Positions 34,409 to 45,828 of a stretch of 64,000 nucleotides of DNA are shown here, piece by piece; position 1 is the first letter of the stretch; every line of letters begins with the position of its first letter. The notes below the pieces were generated by a model. That model saw only the letters and a program-made list of their open reading frames with translations. It was not told the origin of the DNA and did not search any database. The position numbers and the translations under genes were made by a program. The DNA comes from Brachypterus glaber. Lineage: Eukaryota; Arthropoda; Insecta; Coleoptera; Kateretidae. The stretch covers positions 6,584,049-6,648,048 of the forward strand of contig OY294046.1 in the NCBI GenBank assembly GCA_958510825.1, written 5' to 3'.

Positions 34409-35131
34409 TATCATATTGAAAATCCTAAAAAATCTGCAATTATACAGTTTAGAAACCCATATAACGCTCAAAAAAACTACAGCATGTGGGTTCATGCGCA
34501 AAACAACTCCATTCCTGTTGTAGAAAATACTAAATTTCTCGGTGTTAATATAGATTCTACACTCGGATGCAGTACTCACGTCGACTTCTTAACCAGGAAA
34601 ATCAACAGCGCTCTTTACGCAGTTCGGCTGCTTAAAGAAAAAGTGTCGTTGAGCATTCAAAGAATGTTTTATTTTGCCTATGTTCAAAGCTACCTTAATT
34701 ATGGTATCACAATTTGGGGTTCATCTGCTAATATGGAAAGAATATTACTTGCTCAAAAACGTTTAATACGAGTATTAAATGGATCAGCTTATTTAGATCA
34801 CACTGCACCAATTTTCATTAAATTAAACATCATGACCATATATTCTCTTTACATGTACAATATGGCTATATTCGTAAAAAACCATCCTGAACTTTTTGTA
34901 ACTAATGGTTCGACTAATAAAAAAATGCAGACTCGAAACGCACATGTACTCAGTATTCCCCAACATAGAACCGCCACTTTTGAAAAGTCACCCCACTACA
35001 TGGCAATACAGATCTACAATAAACTTCCTACGCATCTAAAAAGTCTTACATTAAATAAATTTAAAAATGAGACAAAAAAACATTTCATGAGCAATCCATT
35101 TTTTAGTTTGCAGGAGTATTTTAGAGCGTAG
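34409..35131 (+). pseudogene. RT C-terminal domain of a second non-LTR family (truncated)
   Basis: Open from about 34409 to TAG at 35129-35131. Motifs are 'KSAIIQFRNP', 'VENTKFLGVNIDSTLGCSTH', 'VDFLTRKINSALYAVRLLK', 'AYVQSYLNYGITIWGSSANM', 'LAQKRLIRVL' and 'NKLPTHLKSLTLNKFKNETK'. This is the canonical end of an ORF2 RT in insect Jockey/RTE-like families, different in sequence from the fragment at 31 kb. The catalytic box and everything upstream are missing. The ATG at 34484 is not a natural start. The 3' UTR probably ends near 35310 in A/T-rich sequence. Confidence 0.8.
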
Positions 35132-35384
35132 GGATGGTCAACTTTATTACTGTTGTTTGATAACAATATATTGTTTATTTTACTTTGTTCTAATTAAAAC
35201 TTTTAATCTGTTTGTATATGTACTCCATACTTTATATTTATATACTATTGTCTTGACATTATCCAACAAATTGTAAAATTTTCTATGGAAATAAATACTT
35301 TTATTTATAAAAACGCAATATTTTTTGTTTGTTTAAAAACCAACATAAATACATTTAGGTAGAATGTATAATAAAAACACAACA

Positions 35385-35714
35385 CAATATTAATTAAATA
35401 TATCTATTTTTAAATAAGTATATTTAATTAATATAAAAAATTAAAGTCTATGTGTAACTTTTTCATAATCTAGTTTTGAATCATATCATGGAAATAAAGT
35501 AATTTAACATGTTGAAAGCCACATTAAATTACTTATCTTGGGTAACACTGTCCCAAGGAACTACATGCTTTGGGTTATCGCTGAAACAGCTGGTTTGCTT
35601 ACAGTGTTATTATAGTATAAATACCTCAAAAATACCTCCATAATCGTACTGAAACATAAGAAACTAGTCACATAAGTCCAGCCTAATTACACATTGAATT
35701 ACAGTATATTGAAT
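35385..35714. repeat. Arm of a 330-bp long-range inverted repeat (inverse of 37913-38243)
   Basis: Near-identical inverse of the right half of the element at 37521-38407, 2.2 kb away. Landmarks are GGGTAACACTGTCCCAAGGA and GCTTACAGTGTTAT. Confidence 0.85.
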
Positions 35715-35729
35715 ACATAAAAAAGTACT

Positions 35730-36345
35730 CTTTCTGTAACACCGTAGCTACGCGTAGGGCCAACCCTTTTCGAAAAAATTGCAATTAAAGAGGCACATTT
35801 TGAGCATAGAGAAAAGGAACTAAAAAATGCAACAATAAAAATGTTAATACTGCAGGGCGATTCTAAATCAAAAATTACAAAAAAAAGTTCCCATACACAA
35901 ATATCTACAAATAGCTTTTAAGGGAGCTACGGTCCCTTAAAAAGTGGTATACTTTAAGAGGCCATGGTACACTTAAAACTGATTTTCAAACCTAGATGCA
36001 TAGAAGCTTTTTTTCATAGTTTTTAATGTAGAATCACCCAGCAGTATTGAAATTTTTATTGGTGCATTTTTGTTGTGGTGTTACACAAAGAGTACATTTT
36101 TTATATATTTTTAATCAAAGATTAATATTTTATTGAGAAAATGTCAAAAAAATTACAGATAATAAAGTTTGCTGCATCGCCCCCCATTTTGCACGTCCCT
36201 GGTTAAAATTACTAAATAAAAATTACATAAAATGATAACCTTTATCAAAGTTAAGGCTTGCGCAAAACTTCGTTACTGTTGTTCATAGGGTTCCAGATAT
36301 ATTAAATAAAAACTACTTTTCAGATGTACCCTTAGGAGAAGTTAA
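35730..36345. mobile_element. Foldback-family element, diverged
   Basis: Shares the family landmarks CACGTCCCTGGTTAAAATTA, 'GTAGAATCACCCAGCAG' and 'AGGGAGCTACGG'. Arms meet near 35930. The outer TIR is lost on the left. Confidence 0.6.
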
Positions 36346-36379
36346 CAAAGAAAGAAAGGGATAAGGCCATACTTATTTA

Positions 36380-36712
36380 TGGTACTAGTGGGTAAAGTAA
36401 GATGTTGCCCATGAGAAAATTAACCTGAGGCGTCAGCCAAGCAGGTTAATTTTCGAGAGGGCAATATCGGTTTACCCATGAGTGCCATACAAGGTTTTAT
36501 CCAATTAATAGCTTAGGAATTCATATTTTTATTAAAAATTTTAATGACATTTACAAGAAAATAATTTGACAAGTGACAGTTGACTGGGTAAAATAAATAA
36601 TTATCCACTCAATAAAGTAAAAGCCACGCGGGGGTTATTATTGAGTTTATCTATTTAAAATAAAGCTGGTAATTGTCTTATTGTCTGTATGTATTGGATA
36701 AAGTATTTTATT
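36380..36712. mobile_element. ~0.33-kb repeat with compound hairpin, copy 1
   Basis: GGTACTAGTGGGTAAAGTAA starts a hairpin: GGGTAAA..TTTACCC, TTGCCC/GGGCAA and AAAATTAACCTG/CAGGTTAATTTT around GAGGCGTCAGCCAAG. It continues to GTATTGGATAAA. The copy at 58466-58745 lacks about 51 bp of the hairpin centre. Confidence 0.75.
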
Positions 36713-36816
36713 TCTCTGTGTACACTACATACACTACATTATTGTTACAAAAAATAACCCGAAACATGGAATGCTAAATTCTTGTTTGGAAGGAATATGA
36801 AAAATCTATCAATATA

Positions 36817-37241
36817 CACGGAAAAAAAAAATTATAGCTAGGAGCGCTATAACACACATACCAAGCAAATTATAATCGCTTATTATATAAATACAAGGCT
36901 TTCTCTTACAATTATGGCAGTCAGTGTAAAAATTTATATGAAATACTTTAATTGTTTAGTGAATAATAAAATATAACAAATAGTATGGCATTTATAGCTT
37001 AAATAGATTTAATTATTGTCCGTGCTAATAATTTTTATAATATAATAAAATTTCTGTAAATTTATAATAGTGCCTGTAATAAATATAATCGTGTCTGTAA
37101 TATATATAATCGTTTCCAATTTATTTTTAACATTATTAGTTATTGTGTCCCTTATAATCTATAGCTTAAATCACTATAATTTGCCACTGTTACCAAATAT
37201 CTTATAATGTATAGGGCAGAGCCCACTAATTTCTTTCCGTG
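36817..37241. mobile_element. 425-bp TA-flanked MITE, CACGGAAA ends
   Basis: CACGGAAAAAAAAAATTATA on the left and TTTCTTTCCGTG on the right, with TA outside both. The interior is rich in 'TATAATCG' and 'TATAGCTTAAAT'. Confidence 0.7.
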
Positions 37242-37520
37242 TACAAAAAAAAAATACAAAAAAAAGTAAACATAACAAAAAATGTGACACGGGAATATAT
37301 CATTATGGAAAACTAATAAATATTAAATTTTTATGTATTATAGTACACGATACTTTATTATACCTACCTTTGTCCCTATAAATAAACTTTTATTATCAAT
37401 ATAAGGATTTTACAACTCTGACCGAAAAGGTTATATAAAAGCCTTATAATAATTATATGAAATATTAAATTTTTAGTAGCAATAAAAATTAATAAATAAA
37501 ATGCTTGGAAGAATAAAGTA

Positions 37521-38407
37521 TACCGGGTGTCACAGTTCCAACGTACACCCCCCTTAACTTCTGTATTTGTAAAGTTAGCATTTTGAAAGGAGGGTATCGC
37601 ATTTTGGGCTAAATCGCCTGCAACGATAAGACTTTACAAGCTTATAGATAGATATAAAATAAATACTTAGCCAAAATTTCAGCCCTTTTCAACATACTTT
37701 AATTAATTATTTTAATTAAGAATTTGACATCTGTCAATGTACGATTTGGCAACATTGCACGAAACTTCAAGTGTCAAATATCATCTCGTCAAAATAAAAA
37801 TAACTTTGCATGTTAACTACTGCAGTGGGGCCAAAGGAAAGGGTCTGTGTTGTGTTCACTGCTTTTGACTATAATATTAAAATATTTTGTTGTGTTTTAT
37901 TAGTTTTCACGGATTCAATATACTGTAATTCAATGTGTAATTAAGCTGGACTTATGTGACTAGTTTATTATGTTTCAGTACGATTATGGAGTTATTTTTG
38001 AGGTATTTATACTGTAATAACACTGTAAGCAAACCAGCTGTTTCAGCGATAACCCAAAGCATGTAGTTCCTTGGGACAGTGTTACCCAAGACAAGTAATT
38101 TAATGTGGCTTTCAACATGTTAAATTACTTTATTTCCATGATATGATTCAAAACTAGATTATGAAAAAGTTACACATAGACTTTTAACTTTTAATATTAA
38201 TTAAATATACTTATTTAAAAATAGATATATTTAATTAATATTGTGAAAGTTGTGAGCACTTCCGGTAAAACCGGAAGTAGCAGAATGTTGTTTTATAAGT
38301 CAAAGGTTGAGAATCCTTAAGTACATTGTAGGTACCAAATTTCAAAATGTTATCTTTACAAATACAGAAGTTAAGGTGGGTGCACATTGGATCTGTGACA
38401 CCCGGTA
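37521..38407. mobile_element. 0.89-kb element, TACCGGGTGTCAC TIRs, TA TSD
   Basis: TIRs of about 55 bp: TACCGGGTGTCACAG with CCCCTTAACTTCTGTATTTG on the left, inverse on the right. TA lies at 37519-37520 and 38408-38409. The outer signature is shared with 24306-25377 but the interiors differ. Confidence 0.8.
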
Positions 38408-38409
38408 TA

Positions 38410-38790
38410 GAGAGAAATCCGATAAACCAAAAAAGTAGTATCTAAAAAAGAAGGTCCTAGTAAGATCGTTGTTTCAGTGAGAAGTTAAGAGAACAAAAAG
38501 TACGTAAATATTAAAAATTAAACATGAAACATTTTTTTATCAAAACTTTTATGCTCCATGAAACAAAACGAACAGTATCGATATAATTTTAGGATAAAAA
38601 ACAAATAAGAAATATTTTTCTTTCACTCTTTCTTTTCATTTAAAAGTAACATTTCATAACAATCAAAATTAAATCCCTTGTGGGTTTAGAGAGGAATAAA
38701 AACTAAAATTTTTAACTAATAACACAGGCACACAAAAAAAAGTGTAGATCCTTTTATCCTGTTAACCAGAAATGTGACATCAGACAAAGA
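38410..38790. other. AT-rich, nothing recognised
   Basis: No gene or repeat structure beyond short A/T runs. Confidence 0.4.
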
Positions 38791-38794
38791 GGCG

Positions 38795-39335
38795 GACGGA
38801 GGGATGGACGGACAAAAAAAAGGAAAGGGGGAGCCCAGCACTGAAGGTACCCCACTATGATGAAAACCATAGTTTGTTTGTTTTTGTTTGTTTTTAACCT
38901 CGTACTATTCTACTTAATTACGCAGCCCCTAAGTCCAGGACTTGTGTGGGCTAGTAGTAGAGGGACCACCGGCTTTAATTGACTTTCGAACCAATATATC
39001 TAGGGAGTACGCCTTCGCCAAATTTCAATTATTAATTAACTGAAAAAGGCAATCGGCGCCAGTGAGGTTTGAACTCACGATCATTAGATCAGTGTCAGGC
39101 TATATCGATGCCATTGACCACTGAGCTAAATCTCCCATAAATAGTGGCCACCACCCCTGGATAGTAGATGTACTATACAGACAGACAGATAGACAGATGG
39201 ATACACGGACAAAAAAAAGAAAGGGGGAGCCCAGCACTGAACGTACCCTATCATAGCGGAAACCATGGTGGCCACCACCCCTGGATAGTAGTTAGACTAT
39301 ACAGACAGACGGACAGCCAGGCGGACAAACGGATA
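38795..39335. repeat. Two-copy tandem unit with GACAGACGGA run, one copy split by a SINE
   Basis: Unit: GACAGA/GACGGA run, then AAAGGGGGAGCCCAGCACTG, then GTGGCCACCACCCCTGGATA and the next run. The first copy is interrupted at 38873/39141; the second (39175-39300) is intact. Confidence 0.75.
38874..39140 (-). mobile_element. tRNA-derived SINE (267 bp) with 5-bp TSD
   Basis: On the minus strand the head reads as a tRNA: A-box-like TTTAGCTCAGTGGTC and B-box GTGAGTTCAAACCTCAC, whose T-stem pairs perfectly. The would-be acceptor stem does not pair, so it is not a working tRNA gene. A body of about 170 bp and an (AAACA)n tail follow. ATAGT is duplicated at 38869-38873 and 39141-39145. Excision plus one ATAGT restores the neighbouring tandem unit. 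Confidence 0.85.
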
Positions 39336-39400
39336 GACGGACATTTTCAAAGTTTCTTATTTTATCATAAACACATTTGTATCCAAGAATTTTTTGTCTA

Positions 39401-39549
39401 GGGAACGTTCAAGTATTACGTAACGCTCCTAGGCGGGTGGGGGTCATTTTGGAGTGTTACGCCAATGTTACAGGAAAATAGCGTTACAGGGGGGAAGTGG
39501 AGGTCCAAAATGATCAAAATTTGCGCTACGTAATACTTGAACGTTCCTC
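39401..39549. mobile_element. 149-bp AACGTTC-family MITE with TA TSD
   Basis: GGGAACGTTCAAGTATTACG and its inverse, TA at 39399-39400 and 39550-39551. The cleanest member of the family in this window. Confidence 0.85.
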
Positions 39550-39551
39550 TA

Positions 39552-40596
39552 CGCGCTGTGAATAATATTATAATTAAGAGAAACAGAACACATAAAAATA
39601 TTCAAAACTAAAAATATTTATTTTTTTGCATAAAATATATTCTTGTATCAAAATGTTGATATAGTTCTCCGCATGACAGAAAGTCTCCGACGAAAGGGGA
39701 GAAATCATTCGCGCTCTCTTCTTTCCGTCAAGAGCGTTATAAGGCGTGTGTGCCTACAACGGGTCTCCCACTTGCTCACACATTCTAAACATATTTCCCG
39801 TAGCCACAGATCCGTGGGTCAAACTATACTTTATGGGGAAATATGTTAATATGTACGACAATATAAATTTATGATGAAAACTCGTTTATTTTTTCCCTCC
39901 CTTTCTTTTCATGTAAAAGCAACATTTGATAACAATCGAAAAAAAAATCCCTTGTGGGTTTTAAGAGTGGGTAATAAAAATAAAACTATTTAACTCAAAA
40001 CGTTTATTATTATTTTTTGTTTAAAGCACCCTCTTATATTTTTTATCACATTTTAATACAAAAACAAAAGAAAGGTTTGCTTAGAAAACTTTTGTTTCTC
40101 CAAGGAAGGTAATTTAAGAAAAACAGTCACCTTTCTTCTATTTGTATTCATAGGTACAATACCGTTGCTATGTCAACAAATGGGACCAATGAATAGTTTT
40201 ATAAAACAGATAAGCCCTCTCCATTACTATGTACAGAGTAAATTGAATTCAGTTATTTTGTTTTAAAGTTTGGGATTACGGTTCAAGCTGGGAAATTGTA
40301 TGGAATCAGAGGGAGTTGTCCCTTTAAATAACACGTGAGTTTTAAAATACCCAGTAAATATTATGTAGGTAAATTACCCTAGATAATAAAAGTGTAAAAT
40401 ATTCAACAAATAAAACCATTATTTGAAGATATTAAATATTTACCTGCTGAAAAATCGTTTTTAATGCATATTGCCCTGTAAATTTCAAAACGTCGTATCT
40501 CAAAAAAAATTATTTACGGTTTGTTGTGCTAACCAACTCTGCACATGATGACTGGTAACTTATACAAACTCAAGTTTATAACTCGAATATAACGTA
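39552..40596. other. No gene recognised
   Basis: A GC-richer patch at 39640-39850 has a 68-codon frame without any recognisable motif. The remainder is AT-rich. Confidence 0.4.
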
Positions 40597-40604
40597 ATTT
40601 ATGT

Positions 40605-40768
40605 TAGGGTGACCATACGTCCCGGTTTTCCGGGGACATCAATATTTTCATCCACTCACCCTAACTAAATAGGACATTTTTACGTATTTTTTTTTTTAGT
40701 TCACACATTTTTGAGAAAAAACTACAGTGCCTGTCCCCGGTTTTCCGGGGACAAATCTGGTCACCCTA
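40605..40768. mobile_element. 164-bp hAT MITE with exact 8-bp TSD
   Basis: TAGGGTGACCATACGTCCCG on the left and the inverse end TGGTCACCCTA on the right, with a second palindromic word CCGGTTTTCCGGGGACA on both sides. ATTTATGT is duplicated at 40597-40604 and 40769-40776. An 8-bp TSD and these ends fit the hAT superfamily. Confidence 0.9.
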
Positions 40769-40800
40769 ATTTATGTATATATGTTATTATTCATTGTGTA

Positions 40801-41495
40801 CATACAGGGTGATCCATAACTGGCATGCCAAAATTTAAGAGGTGATTCTAGATCCAAAAATATAAAAAAAGTTCCTATAAAGGTTGGTCCGGAAATGAGC
40901 CCTAAGGGATCTAGGGCCCTTTAAAATTGTAATAAAAATAAGGTTTTTAATTAATAACTCGGGTACCGTTTAAGCTAGAGCGGCGAGCTTTTGCATGTAT
41001 ACTAGTATTAATAAGGGCAATAAGTTTATGTTAATTTATTTTTTTAATTTATCCAGAGGCGTGCCCAGACGGACAAAATATATGAGGCTTAAAACATTTT
41101 TGCCCCAAACTTTTCTATGTGTATGTTTATTGGATTTGTTGTAAAAAATATAGATTTCTAGAGTAAAAATACATATAAAATATCATATAGTGTAACACTG
41201 TAGGAGCAACCGTTTAAAAAAAAAATGCAATTAAGGAAGGAAGTAACATTTTGTGCCACCAAAAACGTTACTTTTTAAAAGGCTATTACTCCTTTAATAT
41301 TAAATTTAGGTGTTTTGGTGTATAATACTTTTTTGCTCAGTTTTAAATGAAGAATCACCCTGCAGCATTAAAATTTTATTGGTGCTTTTTTTTGTTCCCC
41401 ATTCAATACATCATCTTCGAAGGGTCGTAGCTCCCTTAGGACTCATTTCCGGACCAACCTTTAGAGAAACTTTTTTTCATATTTTTGGATGTAGA
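40801..41495. mobile_element. Foldback-family element, right end truncated
   Basis: Nearly identical to 51679-52416 from CATACAGGGTGATCCATAAC to GGATGTAGAAT, then diverges. The frame 41310-41501 is conserved with 52186-52383 only because the repeats are. Confidence 0.85.
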
Positions 41496-41718
41496 ATGTA
41501 AAATTATAAAATAATATATGTAAAATTACATCTTTTATGCCGTAGAATTAGAAAAAAAAAACAATAAATGTTTGTTATTTTCTTCGTAAAATAAATAAAA
41601 ATTCTAAATGAAATATAATAGTAGATTACATAACTAGTGTGGAAAGTAACATATTTCATGCGAGTGGGAAGGTTTGGAAACCCCACTAGTGTACAAAGCA
41701 CAAAATAATTATAAATAG

Positions 41719-44031
41719 CATACAAATTTATATATGTAGGTATGTCAAACAGGAAATATGATTTTCATTTAGCTTTAGTTTTCTTGGTTTTATATTTAAT
41801 ACAATACATAGCTGTTTAATGGGTTGCCTATTCCTAAATAAATGCAAACTTGAGTTTGCTTAATTAATTAGATTTTTGTGGTTATGCTGCCATATAAGAC
41901 AGTAAAATTGTACTGTTTTACGTTTCATAAGAAAAATGCTGTGTATTTTGATGTTTTTTTATGTAATATAAGGTAACTAAATAAAAAAATCAAGTAATTT
42001 TTATAAGATCCAGACTGTCTAGACAAGACAGTAATGGTCAAAATAGTAACGTTATAATAGTTTTTATTTTTGACATGAAAAACAGAAATATTTGGATTAA
42101 AACACTTAAAAGATATAAAAGGCTTTGGTGAAAGGTGGAAAATGATTTATAAAACAAGATGAATCAAATTCGTACGAGGTAAATATCTAAGTAAAATTAG
42201 GCAAACCTCCATACATAAATATCACACGAGTGTGATATAAGAATATCAAACAAGTGCGATATGAGGCGTTTTCTAAATAACAAAAGATTGTGCTAAATGT
42301 CATTTTCATAGAGGATCGTATGAAAAATACTATTTATTAGTTTTGAAAGTAAAAAAAATAGATACAACTTTGATACGAGATATCCTCCAATACTCTAGAG
42401 GCGGCGATTTACTCACTTCCACTAAATTGAAAAGCACGAATTTAATTTTGCTGCGGTTTTTCAATTGCACCGAACTGAATAAATTAGCTCGCTTAAAAAA
42501 CACGAATTTATTTTGTTAGTTAATGAAAATTTGTTGTAAATTCAATTTTCTATAGCTTTGCAAACCACTGTTGGATTAAATATATTTTAAAGCCATTGAA
42601 CATTATTTATAACGGCTTTTTAAATTTTTGTGTCATTCATCAGCAAAATCAATATCAGAGAATATTATGTAATTCATTAGACATAATTTATTAATTTAAA
42701 ACCCAAAAAAATATATTATTTTTTATTCGTGTCCTACTAACAAAATAAAAAAAATTGACTCGGTAATTTAATAAAGGCACCATTTCAACATACCCAATTT
42801 TATAAAATATTAAATTCAGGTTTTAATGCCATAACAACTGAGAATAAAACATTGTACCACCGCGGTCGAAGTCGAGCTAATTTAACCTAATCTTACTTTA
42901 TAATTTAGTAACAGATTCATTTTTTCACTATCCCAAATAAAAAATAACCCCCTCAGAAAAAAAGCTTTGCTCCTGACGGTTTCTCCGGAAATAAGCTTTG
43001 TCTCTGACGTTTTCTCAGGAACTTGGCGCTTCTACCAAAAAAAAAAACTTTGTCCTTTGCGCCCCAACCAAAACAATAAAACACCCTGACAAAAAAAAGC
43101 TTAGTCCCCGACGTGACGGTATAAAAAAGCTATGTCCCTGACGATTTCTACAAAACTTGGAGCCCCTACCAACCCTCCCAAATTTTTGAGGACTAAAAAA
43201 AAGGTCCTCACCCAACAAACATCACCCTGGGGGAACCAAACGTGGGGGCGAGGGGGCGTAAGATTTTTCTCACTATCTCACCTGTCCAGTCCGACACTTA
43301 TATAATATTATTATTATTATTATTATTATTCCTTATAGGAATAAATATTTAAGCCACATTTGTTGTTAGACTAGTGTATTATATTTTAGTTTTTAAAGGA
43401 TTATAAAGAATATACATAATTATTTTCCTAAGATTCTCTATGAAAATGACATTTAGCACAATCTTTTGTTCTTTAGAAAACGCCTCATATCGCACTTGTG
43501 TGATATTTTTATATCACACTCGTGTGATATTTATGTATGGAGGTTTGCCTAATTTTATTTAGATATTTACCTCGTACGAATTTGATTCACTTTGTTTTAT
43601 AAACTATTTTCCACCTTTCACCACAGCCTATTATATCTTTTAAGTGTTTTAATCCGAATATTTCTGTTTTTCATTTCAAAAATAGAAACTATAGTTATAA
43701 CGTGACTATTTTGACCATTACTGTCTAGTCTAGACAGTCTAGATCTTATAAAAATTACTTAATTTTTTATTTAGTTACCCTACATTACATAAAAAACATC
43801 AAAATACACAGAATTTTTCTTATGAAATGTAAAACAGTACAATTTTACTGTCTTATATGGCACCATAACCACAGAAATCTAATTAATAAGTAAACTCAAG
43901 TTTGCATTTATTTATGAATAGGCAACCCATTAAACATCTATGTATTGTATTAAATATAAAACCAAGAAAACTAAAGCTAAATGAAAATCATATTTCCTGT
44001 TTGACATACCTACATATATAAATTTGTATGC
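41719..44031. mobile_element. Long-inverted-repeat element: 595-bp arms, 1.1-kb centre
   Basis: 41719-42313 is the inverse of 43436-44031 with few mismatches. Landmarks are GGTATGTCAAACAGGAAATA, AGACTGTCTAGACAAGACAG (diverged on the right) and ATATCACACGAGTGTGATAT. Flanking sequence on both sides (GTGTGGAAAGTAACATATTT; GAGTGTTAAGGTTTGG) suggests the element extends to about 41635 and 44225. The centre has an AT-rich part and a degenerate 'AAGCTTTGTCCCTGACG' repeat at 42960-43200. No transposase. Confidence 0.8.
43305..43331. repeat. (TAT)n microsatellite
   Basis: Uninterrupted TTATTA repeat. Confidence 0.8.
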
Positions 44032-44239
44032 TCTTTATATTTATTTTGTGCTTTGCTTTTCTTAAAAATTAATAAAAAATAGAAAATTTTAAAATAAGAA
44101 ACTTCATATTTTTTTGGGGACAGGAAAAATAGTGTATATAACTCGTTGAAAAGTGTATTTCACTCGAGTGTTAAGGTTTGGACGAGCCGCTAGGCGAGTG
44201 AGGAAATCCCACGAGTGTATGTAATATAATATCTAATAT

Positions 44240-45618
44240 AATATAATATAATATCTTCTATAAAGAGAATAATAAAGTAATATTATAAACATAAATTTAA
44301 TAATCATAAGTTGGAAAATCAATTTTCTTTTTATTTGAATTATTAATAACATATTTGAGTGCTATTAGTTTATTGATTTTAAATGTTACTAAGAAAAGAA
44401 CCAGAAAATAAAAGGCTATTAAATAAACGCTTTAAGCTGTTTAAATTAATTAGTTCAAATGCACGGAAAATTAACAATTGAAAAAACATAGCTACTTTTA
44501 TTTTTTCCTAAACTACTCGTCATATGCCTAATAATGAGTAAATGAGTATTCGGCGTAAACTCAGTTATGACTCATCAACGTTTAAATAAACACAGAAACA
44601 TAGGCTTACGGAATAATTTTGCCGAATTATGAGGGAAATTTTTATAAATCGAAACATTTGACGACTAATTTGTTACCCACAACAATATTAACTATACATA
44701 TTATATAATATTTTTGGAAATATAATGGATATTATGCATAAAGATGTATTTAAGCAGGTAAACGGACTGACTCTGGACCTCATATTTTGTAGAAGATGTT
44801 ATTAAGAAAAGATATCCTGAGAGCTCACGAGAAACAAGCAGACTGCCAATGATTCAATTTAAATTTATAATTATAATTATAATAATATATAATATAATAA
44901 TAATTATTGTAATATTTACCAGTGTAAGGTATAAAATAACTTCGTAGAAAGGTCCCTATTTCACTATATATAAATACTAATACGTATATATATCGGTGTT
45001 TTTCAAAGTTAAAAAAGACATTCGATTTTTATTCTTTTATTTAAGAATACGAAAGTTTTTAATTTTTATTTGTCGATAACTTTTTTTCCACCTTACTCAT
45101 TTAAATGGAATCATTAAAAAAAAATCAAGGTAAAAAGTCCAAACCTAGCGAAATTTTCTTTGGCATGGGAATAGGTTGTACTAAGCCTAAAGAACCTCTT
45201 CGCATGCCTAACAAAATTTCGTTAAAAATGTCACTTGGTTCCTTTCAGATAAGGGGTATTACGTATTACGTTTTCTTTTTTATTGAAAAAAAAACTTAAC
45301 TGTAAAGCATCGGTGGTTCGATTTAACTTTGAAAAGCGTAAGCGCTTTTACCAAAAAATTAAAATAATTCATAATTTCGACGACTCAGCCTATTTCGACA
45401 AAAATTGGAGTTAGCAACTTTGCGGACGCAGCCGTTGATTTGAAATTTTGGCGAAGGCGCGTTGCATTGAGAGAGCGGGTATTTTATATATGTCTTAAAG
45501 TACATTCAAATTAAGCTTTTTCTAAATATCTAGGCTTCAGATCCGTTTCCTTTCGGTGCTAGAAGCTCAGAAACCTGTGGTAATGAGCTTCCAAAAACTC
45601 TATTTTTAACTTGCCTCA
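44240..45618. other. AT-rich, no supported gene
   Basis: The 64-codon frame at 45105-45299 is Lys-rich and low in information, with no recognisable motif. Nothing else is visible. Confidence 0.4.
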
Positions 45619-45703
45619 TATACTGCCGTTCTAAGCTGAAAGGTCCTATCTACATAGGCTTAACATACACAGATAGGACCTTTCAGCTTAGCAAGGCAGT
45701 ATA
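45619..45703. repeat. 85-nt hairpin, TATACTGCC termini, precursor-like fold
   Basis: 33-nt arms with only a short mismatched patch, starting TATACTGCC and including AAGCTGAAAGGTCCTATCT, around a 19-nt loop. Confidence 0.8.
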
Positions 45704-45828
45704 GGTACCATCGTTTTCAAAATAAATAAAAAAAGTTACAGATTATATTGAACTTTATCAAGGTCTCTTTGACATTTATTTGTCAAATATTATTATGACA
45801 TTACTTGTTAAAATAATTCACATTAGTT

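Noticed and set aside
39053..39137. tRNA-like sequence on the minus strand
   Set aside because: The T-stem and boxes are good but the acceptor stem does not pair, and it continues into a SINE body with TSD.
39643..39849. 68-codon frame in a GC-richer patch
   Set aside because: No recognisable domain, no splice context, low complexity around it.
41310..41501. Conserved small ORF (also at 52186-52383)
   Set aside because: Conservation is explained by two copies of the same foldback repeat; no difference between codon positions was evident.
45105..45299. 64-codon Lys-rich frame
   Set aside because: No motif, AT-biased, no second copy or splice signals to support it.
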